Shown here piece after piece: positions 1-5,681 of a DNA stretch of 5,681 nucleotides. A program made the position numbers and the translations under genes. Source of the DNA: Bacillota bacterium (GTDB lineage: Bacteria > Bacillota > Clostridia > TANB77 > CAG-465). Within the stretch, counting starts at the first letter, position 1; every line of letters starts with the position of its first letter. The notes beneath the pieces were generated by a model. It saw nothing but the letters and a program-made list of their open reading frames with translations. It was not told where the DNA came from and ran no database searches. The stretch is taken from NCBI GenBank assembly GCA_023460235.1, contig JAEWRE010000026.1, positions 1-5,681 on the forward strand, given 5' to 3'.

Positions 1-2310
1 ATTGCCGCCATGGCCAGCAGCAAGGCCGACATGACAATGGGCATGTATAACACCCCTGAACGGGCGGAAAAACTGCTGTTTACCGCGCCTTACTTTTCTA
101 ATCCTCAGGTGCTGGTAGCTCATAAAACAAACAAACCAGCTCCCATAGCTGCGATAAATCCGGAAACAGCCCGCTATGGTATTACCAGTGTAGTGGCACA
201 AGACTATCTCAGCGACAAATATCCCAGCGCCAAGCTTTCCATGTATTCCGCCGCTGCTGATGCCTTGTTGGCTCTCCAGGGCGGCAGGCTGGACTATGTC
301 ATGACCTCCCGTTCCACAGCTTTTTATATGATGAAACAGGATACCAGCCTCAAGGTTGCTCAGGATGGGGTGTTGGATGAGGCATGCTATATCGCAGTGT
401 CCAAGCAAAATACTGCTCTAAAAGAGCATGTTGACGCGGTACTGACTCAGTTTAAGGGAGATGGAACCCTGGACGAGCTGATCGGGCGTTGGGTGGCGGA
501 TGGACCAGACTATTATCGCACGGCAGAGATTCCGGCGTCTGATGGGAGAAACGGGAAGTTGAAAGTGGGAATTTCCCCGGATGTGCCGCCCGTCTGCTTT
601 ATACAGGACGGCGAAAACGTTGGTATTAACATTGAGCTGGTTCAGCGCATGGCTCGGGAGCTGGACATGACAGTGGAATTTGTCACCATGGATTTTGATG
701 CGCTGCTTCCTGCCGTTCAGTCTGGCAAGGTGAACCTGGCTATTTCCGATATCAACGCTACTGCGGAGCGAAGTAAGCTGGTGGATTTTACTCAGTCCTA
801 CTTTGCGAATCCTCAGGTGTTGGTGTCCAGACAGAAAATCGTAACAAATGCAGGTGCCCCTGAGTATTCCGCGCTGAATCAGTTATCCGGCAAGACTGTG
901 GCCTGTCAGACCGGCAGCATTGCGGATATTTTGGTTGACAGCGTGGTTCCTGATGTGACCTATAACTATTTCAATACCCGCGCCGACATGTTTGCTGCAT
1001 TGGAAAACGGAAAAGTTGAGGCAATACCGGTCGATGAACCGGTAGCCCGGCTGGCTGTGGCAGAAAACCAGGCGCTTAGCCTGCTGTCAGAGCCAATTGT
1101 GGAGGATCACTACGGTGTTGCATTGCAAAAGGACAGTCCCCTTACCGCTCAAGTGAACGGTGCCATTGCGAAGCTAAAGGCAGAGGGCACTCTGGAAGCA
1201 ATGAAACAAAGATGGACCGGAGCCGACGAGAGCATTAAAACGCTTCCGCAGCTGGACTATCCCGGTGTGAACGGAACCTTGCGGGTTGCCCATGATATTG
1301 CCGCGGAGCCGATGGAATATGTGGGTGCGGGCGGTGACTCGGTAGGCTATGATCTGGAGCTGATGCTGCGCATCGGAGAGATGCTGGATCGCAGGGTAGA
1401 GTTTATTGGCGTGGATTTTTCAGGGCTCATTCCCATGCTCCAAAGCGGAAAGGCTGATGCCGCCGTGGGCTGTATGTCCATTACGGATGAGCGTAAAAAA
1501 ACCGTAGATATGAGCGATCCCTACTATGACGGAGGATTATATTTTGTCGTGCGCAAGGTTATCCAGGCCTCGGCTTTCCCATCCCCGCAGACAAGTAAGA
1601 GCTTCATAAGCAGCCTGGAGGCCAGTTTTACCCGTACATTTCTTACAGAAAACCGCTGGAAGCTGGTACTGGATGGTCTGAAAGTCACAGTACTCATCTC
1701 CATCTGTTCCGGACTTCTTGGCTCACTGATGGGCTTTGGCATTTGTATGCTCCGGCGCAGTAATAAGCGCTTTGTGTCCCTTCCTGCAGCTGCTTTTATC
1801 CGCCTGATTCAAGGAACCCCTATCGTGGTACTGCTGATGATCCTCTACTACATTGTTTTTGGTAAGCTGGATATTTCAGCGATTCTGGTGGCGATTTTTG
1901 GTTTTGCGGTCAATTTCGGTGTATACGTATCTGAAATGATGCGTACCGGTATTGACGCGGTGGATAAAGGGCAGATTGAGGCCGCTCACGCGCTGGGCTT
2001 TACAAAAATAAAAACCTTTTGGAGGATTACGTTTCCTCAGGCAGCGCGGCATTTCCTGCCCATTTTTAAGGGGGAGTTTATTTCCATGGTTAAAATGACC
2101 TCGGTGGTCGGCTATATCGCCATCCAGGATCTCACCAAGGTCAGCGACATTATCCGCAGCCGTACGTTGGAGGCGTTCTTCCCCCTGATTGCTACAGCAG
2201 TAATTTACTTTCTGGTGGCAAATGTTCTGACCATGCTGCTGTCACGCATGGAAATCAGTTTGGATCCAAAGCGCCGCAAGCGCTCCGTGAAAGGGGTTGT
2301 GATGAAATGA
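1..2310 (+). CDS. Polar amino-acid ABC importer: tandem solute-binding domains fused to permease (5' partial)
   Basis: This is an importer subunit that carries both the external substrate-binding domains and the membrane channel, as in GlnP-type transporters. The reading frame is open to the left edge and the window starts inside a binding domain, so the Met at position 10 is internal. The signal peptide and true start lie upstream. Residues are numbered from that Met. Binding domain A (to about 161) lacks its first 65 or so residues. Domain B (about 183-402) is full length, with the ligand-carboxylate Arg254, the QTGS loop at 300-303 and Asp342. Domain C (about 422-516) has a GlnH-like TDERKK motif (Arg495) but stops before the second lobe. 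The permease follows: hydrophobic segments near 556-581, 593-617, 622-641, 685-705 and 723-744, a QGTP at 601-604, and the EAA loop (EAA 657-659, Gly663, Pro676) that contacts the ATPase. The substrate is probably a polar amino acid such as Gln, Glu, Arg, His or cystine, but it cannot be resolved. The stop overlaps the next start. Confidence 0.93.
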   Translation: MAAMASSKADMTMGMYNTPERAEKLLFTAPYFSNPQVLVAHKTNKPAPIAAINPETARYGITSVVAQDYLSDKYPSAKLSMYSAAADALLALQGGRLDYVMTSRSTAFYMMKQDTSLKVAQDGVLDEACYIAVSKQNTALKEHVDAVLTQFKGDGTLDELIGRWVADGPDYYRTAEIPASDGRNGKLKVGISPDVPPVCFIQDGENVGINIELVQRMARELDMTVEFVTMDFDALLPAVQSGKVNLAISDINATAERSKLVDFTQSYFANPQVLVSRQKIVTNAGAPEYSALNQLSGKTVACQTGSIADILVDSVVPDVTYNYFNTRADMFAALENGKVEAIPVDEPVARLAVAENQALSLLSEPIVEDHYGVALQKDSPLTAQVNGAIAKLKAEGTLEAMKQRWTGADESIKTLPQLDYPGVNGTLRVAHDIAAEPMEYVGAGGDSVGYDLELMLRIGEMLDRRVEFIGVDFSGLIPMLQSGKADAAVGCMSITDERKKTVDMSDPYYDGGLYFVVRKVIQASAFPSPQTSKSFISSLEASFTRTFLTENRWKLVLDGLKVTVLISICSGLLGSLMGFGICMLRRSNKRFVSLPAAAFIRLIQGTPIVVLLMILYYIVFGKLDISAILVAIFGFAVNFGVYVSEMMRTGIDAVDKGQIEAAHALGFTKIKTFWRITFPQAARHFLPIFKGEFISMVKMTSVVGYIAIQDLTKVSDIIRSRTLEAFFPLIATAVIYFLVANVLTMLLSRMEISLDPKRRKRSVKGVVMK
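2291..2296 (+). promoter_or_regulatory. Ribosome binding site of the ABC ATPase, inside the permease gene
   Basis: AAGGGG lies 10 nt before the ATG at 2307, within the last codons of the permease. Together with the ATGA stop/start overlap (2307-2310) it supports the 2307 start and translational coupling of permease and ATPase. Confidence 0.6.
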
Positions 2311-3386
2311 TATCTATTCAGCATTTAAAAAAAGCATATCCCAATGTAACGCCGTTTTTTGACGTGAATGTGGAAATAAAAAAGGGTGAGGTGATTTCCA
2401 TCATTGGTCCGTCTGGCACTGGTAAGTCCACACTGCTGCGATGCCTCAATCTGCTGGAAACACCCACTGCCGGCGAAATCATTGTAGATGGAAAGAACAT
2501 TACAGAAAGGGGCGCGGATATTTCCGCTGTCAGGCGCAAGATGGGTATGGTATTTCAATCCTTTCATTTGTTTTCCCACCTGACAGTGATTGAAAATATT
2601 ATGCTGGGGCCTGTTGATTTGCTGAAGCTATCCCGACAGGAGGCATACGACCAGGGGATGCGTCTCTTAGGGACTGTGGGTCTCGCTGAAAAGGCACTTA
2701 ATTTCCCGGATGAGCTGTCCGGCGGTCAGAAACAGAGGGTGGCTATTGCACGGGCACTGGCCATGAAGCCAGAAATCATCCTCTTTGACGAACCTACTTC
2801 GGCACTGGATCCCACCATGGTTGGGGAAGTGCTGGCCGTCATCCGCTCACTGGCCCGTGAGGGTCTGACGATGATGATTGTCACCCATGAGATGAAATTC
2901 GCCCGGGACGTCTCCACCCGCATCTTGTACATGGATGAGGGCGGTATTTACGAAGACGGTTCCCCGGAACAGATCTTCGATGCGCCTTCGCGGGAACGTA
3001 CGCGGGCCTTTGTTAAACGGCTCAAAACCTTTGAACGGGAGATTGTGTCACCACACTTTGATTTTATTGAGGTCAGCACTGGGATAGAAGAATTCGGGCG
3101 AAAACAGCTTCTGTCCCAGCGGCAAATCAACAATTTACAGATTGTATTTGAGGAATTGTGCGTTCAGACACTCATTGTCAGGGGGGATGAAGTACTTCCT
3201 CTGGGTTTTTCAATTTCAGTCTCAGAACTGGACGGTTCCTGTGAGGCGCAAATCTTCTATAGCGGATCTTCTTTTGACCCATTTACAGAACAGTCTGATG
3301 AACTGTCAATCAAAATGGTGCTTGGCTTAACAAAGGAGCACGAGTGGAACGGCAACAGCGGGAACCACATTACTCTTGTTTTATAG
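2307..3386 (+). CDS. Amino-acid ABC transporter ATPase with C-terminal GHKL-like extension
   Basis: This is the cytoplasmic motor of the importer encoded just upstream. It hydrolyses ATP and couples to the permease EAA loop. All motifs of the GlnQ/HisP/ArtP group are intact: Walker A GPSGTGKST (34-42), Q-loop Gln84, signature LSGGQ (137-141), Walker B ending in LFDEP (159-163, catalytic Glu162), D-loop SALD (165-168) and switch His194. Such ATPases usually end near residue 240-250, but this one has 359 residues. The extra part (about 245-359) shows an EEL segment at 282-284 in the place of a GHKL N-box, a SGSSFDPF stretch at 319-326 resembling the RsbW-type 'DGxPFDP' box, and a GN-x-x-x-LVL ending. 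This order is that of HATPase_c_2 anti-sigma-like domains. The N-box Asn is Gln287 and the G1-box Asp is absent, so nucleotide hydrolysis by this part is doubtful. The ATPase assignment is secure. The extension's family is inferred from motif order. Confidence 0.95.
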   Translation: MISIQHLKKAYPNVTPFFDVNVEIKKGEVISIIGPSGTGKSTLLRCLNLLETPTAGEIIVDGKNITERGADISAVRRKMGMVFQSFHLFSHLTVIENIMLGPVDLLKLSRQEAYDQGMRLLGTVGLAEKALNFPDELSGGQKQRVAIARALAMKPEIILFDEPTSALDPTMVGEVLAVIRSLAREGLTMMIVTHEMKFARDVSTRILYMDEGGIYEDGSPEQIFDAPSRERTRAFVKRLKTFEREIVSPHFDFIEVSTGIEEFGRKQLLSQRQINNLQIVFEELCVQTLIVRGDEVLPLGFSISVSELDGSCEAQIFYSGSSFDPFTEQSDELSIKMVLGLTKEHEWNGNSGNHITLVL

Positions 3387-3559
3387 ACAGTAAAAAAGTG
3401 GGGGCAGTTAAGACAAACCGCAGATGTGATTGCAAATCAGTTGAGTAATTGTGATTAGGATGATATAGTAAATGATAGTATGGCAGCAGTAATTCCCTTT
3501 GCCGTAAAGACAGCTGATTAAATATCTCATGCAGGGAACTGAGGAAATAGACCATGATT
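3387..3559. other. Intergenic stretch with no convincing gene
   Basis: This lies between the ATPase stop and the terminator hairpin. After the ATPase TAG the same frame stays open to a TAG at 3456-3458, then again to a TAA at 3519-3521. The second piece includes a 13-codon ATG peptide (3480-3521) with no ribosome binding site. This could be chance or a decayed gene end. The small antisense reading frame here has no start signal or recognisable protein. Confidence 0.4.
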
Positions 3560-3601
3560 AAAAACCTTCAAACAGATGGTACATCAGTTTGAAGGTTTTT
3601 T
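3560..3601. terminator. Bidirectional rho-independent terminator
   Basis: A 14-bp perfect stem pairs 3560-3573 with 3587-3600. After one A-A mismatch a further 4 bp (3575-3578 with 3582-3585) close on a 3-nt GTA loop. The right arm ends in six T (3596-3601) for rightward transcripts. The left arm begins with five A, giving a T-tract for leftward transcripts. It sits between the converging ABC operon (ends 3386) and dismutase gene (ends 3655), so it most likely stops both. Confidence 0.88.
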
Positions 3602-3623
3602 AGGAAAGGATAAAGGCGAATAT

Positions 3624-3634
3624 AGTTTGAAGGT
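3624..3634 (+). repeat. Second copy of the terminator arm sequence
   Basis: AGTTTGAAGGT at 3624-3634 repeats the terminator right arm (3586-3596) exactly. It could pair with the left arm in place of the true right arm, but it is not followed by a T-tract. It may be a relic of a local duplication. Confidence 0.5.
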
Positions 3635-3654
3635 AAAAAGCCAGGTCATCCATA

Positions 3655-4290
3655 TTAAGATTCAGCGTTGATGCACATTTTGTAACGTTCGTCCGCTGCC
3701 TCCCAGCTTACTACATGGAACCAGTCCTCTATGTATGCGGCCCGGTCATTAAACCGTTTTAAAAAATAGGCGTGCTCCCAGACATCGATACCGGCAATTA
3801 CACAAAAGCCGTTTGAGATAGGAGAATTCTGGTTTGGTGTTGTGACAAACATCAGTGTACTGTTCCTATCCACTACCAGCCATGCATAACCAGAACCAAA
3901 TACTGTCATGGCATATCTTTTAAATTCATCAAAAAACTGTTCTACCGTACCAAAACTCTCTACAATAGCAGGAAACAATGTTTCAGCCTGGGACCGTGTC
4001 ATGGAATTGGTCATTCCAGCGAAATAAATATTGTGGTTATAAACTCCTCCTCCGTTATTTATGATGCCCTGGCGGGCTTCCTCAGGAAGGCGTTCCGGAT
4101 GTGAGAGGAGCTCCACCAAAGTCAGGTTCTGCAGCTGAGGATAGTCCCTTAGGATCGTGTTGAGATTTGCCACGTACCGCTGCTGCAGTCTGTCATGGTG
4201 CAAGTACATGGTCTGTGTGTCTATGTAGGGTTCCAAAGCATCATATGGATACGGCAGAGGCAGGTTTACAAATGGATAATGTTCATTCAT
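3655..4290 (-). CDS. sodA: Superoxide dismutase, Fe/Mn family, Mn-like
   Basis: The enzyme converts two superoxide radicals to O2 and H2O2. No signal peptide is seen, so it is probably cytoplasmic. At 211 residues it has normal family length. The N-terminal hairpin domain starts with LPYPYDALEP (12-21). The metal ligands by alignment to E. coli SodA are His31, His86 (in NHNIYF), Asp169 and His173 (DVWEHAY, 169-175). The Mn-type signature is Gly81-Gly82 with Gln154 in TPNQNSP, rather than the early Gln of Fe enzymes. Tyr39 matches the gateway tyrosine. Unusual positions are Leu35 at the gateway histidine (E. coli His30), Phe90 at Trp85 and Tyr135 at Trp128. The family is certain; metal preference and activity level are inferred. 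The start at 4290 has a GAGG ribosome binding site 9 nt upstream. The gene is monocistronic, converging on the ABC operon and diverging from the sulfhydrylase gene. Confidence 0.95.
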   Translation of the reverse strand: MNEHYPFVNLPLPYPYDALEPYIDTQTMYLHHDRLQQRYVANLNTILRDYPQLQNLTLVELLSHPERLPEEARQGIINNGGGVYNHNIYFAGMTNSMTRSQAETLFPAIVESFGTVEQFFDEFKRYAMTVFGSGYAWLVVDRNSTLMFVTTPNQNSPISNGFCVIAGIDVWEHAYFLKRFNDRAAYIEDWFHVVSWEAADERYKMCINAES

Positions 4291-4299
4291 GGTTAATGT

Positions 4300-4303
4300 C
4301 CTC
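4300..4303 (-). promoter_or_regulatory. Ribosome binding site of the superoxide dismutase
   Basis: On the minus strand GAGG (in GCGAGGAC) ends 9 nt before the ATG at 4290. This fixes the start, and no competing in-frame upstream start has a comparable signal. Confidence 0.65.
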
Positions 4304-4376
4304 GCTTTTAATTTGTATATGTATATTCAATATTTAAAGATATATGATGGATAAGCAGGAGCTTGGAACAGAAAAC

Positions 4377-4421
4377 TATAATGACCTTGTTATAGGTTTT
4401 ATTTATAACCGGGTCATTGTA
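4377..4421. repeat. 45-nt imperfect palindrome in the divergent spacer
   Basis: Positions 4377-4387 pair with 4411-4421 (11 pairs including two wobbles, core AATGACC/GGTCATT). After one T/C mismatch, 4389-4396 pair with 4402-4409 (GTTATA/TATAAC plus two wobbles), leaving a 5-nt loop. The left side also contains a CTATAA-8-TTATAG inverted repeat (4376-4395). It lies 7 bp upstream of the predicted -35 of the sulfhydrylase gene. Neither side has a convincing T-tract, so an operator or leader hairpin is more likely than a terminator. Confidence 0.6.
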
Positions 4422-4428
4422 ATATCTA

Positions 4429-4459
4429 TTAACACTTAGCCTGAAAATCAGGATATAAT
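4429..4459 (+). promoter_or_regulatory. Probable sigma-A promoter of the sulfhydrylase gene
   Basis: The -10 is a perfect TATAAT (4454-4459). The best -35 is TTAACA (4429-4434, 5 of 6 consensus bases). The spacing is 19 bp, slightly longer than optimal. A start near 4466 would leave a leader of about 50 nt, too short for an S-box or T-box riboswitch, so any control would act at the DNA or through the palindrome just upstream. Confidence 0.55.
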
Positions 4460-4500
4460 ACCAACTAAGAAGAGACAACGTCAAATACCCTATCACATGC

Positions 4501-4506
4501 AGGAGG
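4501..4506 (+). promoter_or_regulatory. Ribosome binding site of the sulfhydrylase gene
   Basis: A perfect AGGAGG ends 8 nt before the ATG at 4515. This fixes the start of a reading frame that is still open at the right edge. Confidence 0.85.
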
Positions 4507-4514
4507 AAATTTAT

Positions 4515-5681
4515 ATGGCTAAGAAGAATCGAGCTGAAAGAAACTTTAAATTTGAAACATTACAATTACATGTTGGACAGGAACAGTCAGATCCTGTCAC
4601 CGATGCAAGAGCAGTTCCCATTTACCAGACATCCTCCTATGTGTTCCATAATAGTGATCATGCTGCAGCGAGATTTAATTTATCTGACGCGGGCAATATT
4701 TATGGAAGACTGACCAATCCAACCCAGGATGTATTTGAACGCAGGATCGCAGCCCTGGAGGGAGGGGTGGCAGCTCTTGCTGTGGCTTCTGGTGCGGCCG
4801 CGGTTACCTATTCAATTGAAAATATAGCAAAAAGTGGTGATCATATCGTAGCAGCCAAGAATATTTATGGCGGTACCTATAATCTGCTGGAGCATTCACT
4901 GCCGGAATACGGGATTACAACCACCTTTGTGGATCCATTTGATTATGAAGCTTTTGAAAAAGCAATTCAGGAAAATACAAAGCTGGTATTTATCGAAACT
5001 CTGGGCAATCCTAATTCGGATGTGGTGGATATTGAAAAGCTGGCTGACATTGCCCACTCTCATAAAATCCCCCTGATTGTGGACAATACATTTGCAACAC
5101 CTTATCTGGTCAGGCCGATTGAGTATGGAGCAGACATTGTCGTACATTCTGCCACCAAGTTTATCGGAGGCCATGGAACCTCCATTGGGGGTGTCATTGT
5201 TGACAGCGGAACATTTGACTGGGAGGCTTCCGGAAAGTTTGCTTCCCTTACAGAGCCAAATCCAAGCTACCATGGAATCAGCTTTACAAAGGCAGTAGGC
5301 CCGGCGGCTTATGTAACAAAAATCCGCGCTATTTTACTCCGGGATACTGGTGCAGCCTTATCTCCGTTTCATGCATTCATATTCCTTCAGGGACTGGAAA
5401 CATTATCCCTCCGGGTGGAGAGGCATGTGGAAAATGCGCTGAAGGTGGCTCTGTATTTAAAGAATCATCCTCAGGTGGAGGCAGTACACCATCCGTCTGT
5501 GTCAGAAGATCCGGAGCAGCAAACGTTGTATGCCAAATACTTTCCTAATGGAGGAGGTTCTATTTTTACCTTTGAAATCAAAGGAAATGACAGAAAGGCA
5601 AAGGACTTTATCGATCAGCTGGAATTATTTTCCTTGCTGGCCAATGTTGCTGATGTAAAATCCTTAGTCATTCATCCGGCT
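4515..5681 (+). CDS. metY: O-acetylhomoserine sulfhydrylase, PLP-dependent (3' partial)
   Basis: This enzyme of the Cys/Met metabolism PLP family makes homocysteine and acetate from O-acetylhomoserine and sulfide, the direct-sulfhydrylation route to methionine. It is cytoplasmic and usually tetrameric. The frame runs 389 codons from a start with a perfect AGGAGG site and has no stop before the edge. Visible landmarks are an N-terminal FETLQLHVGQ (13-22), the phosphate-binding Tyr63 and Arg65 (in IYGRLTNP), the cofactor-stacking loop with ASGAAA (91-96), Asp190 in the VDNTFATP stretch (189-196) and the Schiff-base Lys215 in SATKF (212-216). The insert after Lys215, containing a GKFASLTEPNPSYHG-like run, is typical of O-acetylhomoserine sulfhydrylases and absent from the shorter cystathionine gamma-synthases. 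The last visible residues (VKSLVIHPA) are the conserved stretch before the STTH motif, so about 35-40 residues lie beyond the window. O-succinylhomoserine as substrate is the main alternative. Confidence 0.95.
   Translation, partial: MAKKNRAERNFKFETLQLHVGQEQSDPVTDARAVPIYQTSSYVFHNSDHAAARFNLSDAGNIYGRLTNPTQDVFERRIAALEGGVAALAVASGAAAVTYSIENIAKSGDHIVAAKNIYGGTYNLLEHSLPEYGITTTFVDPFDYEAFEKAIQENTKLVFIETLGNPNSDVVDIEKLADIAHSHKIPLIVDNTFATPYLVRPIEYGADIVVHSATKFIGGHGTSIGGVIVDSGTFDWEASGKFASLTEPNPSYHGISFTKAVGPAAYVTKIRAILLRDTGAALSPFHAFIFLQGLETLSLRVERHVENALKVALYLKNHPQVEAVHHPSVSEDPEQQTLYAKYFPNGGGSIFTFEIKGNDRKAKDFIDQLELFSLLANVADVKSLVIHPA

Noticed and set aside
10..12. ATG as the start of the transporter gene
   Set aside because: The frame is open upstream and residues around it belong to the middle of a binding-domain lobe. 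There is no signal peptide and no ribosome binding site in view.
1273..1700. Frameshift explaining the short third binding domain
   Set aside because: The frame runs unbroken from the half domain through the linker into the permease, leaving no room for a second lobe in another frame.
3370..3555. 61-codon minus-strand open frame downstream of the ATPase
   Set aside because: It overlaps the ATPase end, has no ribosome binding site, and its translation has no recognisable domain.
4373..4408. PerR/Fur-like or streptococcal MET-box operator
   Set aside because: There are TTATA/TATAA pieces and one AAACTATA half-site, but the spacing does not fit a PerR 7-1-7 box and the second MET-box half is missing.
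4308..4496. 62-codon minus-strand open frame upstream of the dismutase
   Set aside because: It covers the promoter, palindrome and leader region, is AT-rich low-information sequence, and has no ribosome binding site of note.
4460..4514. SAM (S-box) or T-box riboswitch before the methionine gene
   Set aside because: The leader after the predicted promoter is about 50 nt and lacks the conserved S-box core and any T-box motif or antiterminator.
4896..5273. 125-codon open frame on the minus strand
   Set aside because: It lies wholly antisense to the well-conserved sulfhydrylase gene, has no ribosome binding site and has no recognisable protein.

Overview
The window looks like the chromosome of a low-to-mid-GC Firmicute, most likely an anaerobic Clostridia of the Lachnospiraceae type. 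This rests on protein style (tandem solute-binding domains fused to an amino-acid permease, a clostridial-looking Fe/Mn superoxide dismutase, a Firmicutes-type O-acetylhomoserine sulfhydrylase), strong AGGAGG-type ribosome binding sites and AT-rich intergenic DNA. It is an inference from recalled families, not a database match.

Region 1 (1-3386, + strand) is the end of a polar amino-acid ABC importer operon. The first gene enters from the left edge. It encodes at least two complete-type type-II solute-binding domains (the first cut by the window), then only the N-terminal part of a third, then a membrane permease domain. Its stop overlaps the ATG of the second gene (ATGA), an ABC ATPase. That ATPase has all canonical motifs in about 245 residues, plus an unusual extension of about 115 residues that resembles a degenerate RsbW/GHKL-type ATPase fold. 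Together the two proteins would bind substrate outside the membrane and drive uptake. The extension may be a regulatory module.

Region 2 (3387-3654) is a convergent intergenic region. It holds a very strong hairpin with A- and T-tracts on its two sides, read as a bidirectional terminator shared by the transporter operon and the dismutase gene. The rest holds no convincing gene.

Region 3 (3655-4290, - strand) is a superoxide dismutase of the Fe/Mn family. All four metal ligands and the Mn-type glutamine are present, but several second-shell residues are replaced.

Region 4 (4291-4514) is the divergent spacer between the dismutase and the next gene. It carries a 45-nt imperfect palindrome and a likely sigma-A promoter firing rightward. 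Region 5 (4515 to the right edge, + strand) is O-acetylhomoserine sulfhydrylase, complete at the N-terminus and cut by the window about 35-40 residues before its expected end.

The least ordinary content is the transporter: a chain of solute-binding domains of which only one looks fully competent, and an ABC ATPase fused to a GHKL-like domain. No mobile element, tRNA, rRNA, CRISPR array or phage signal was seen.
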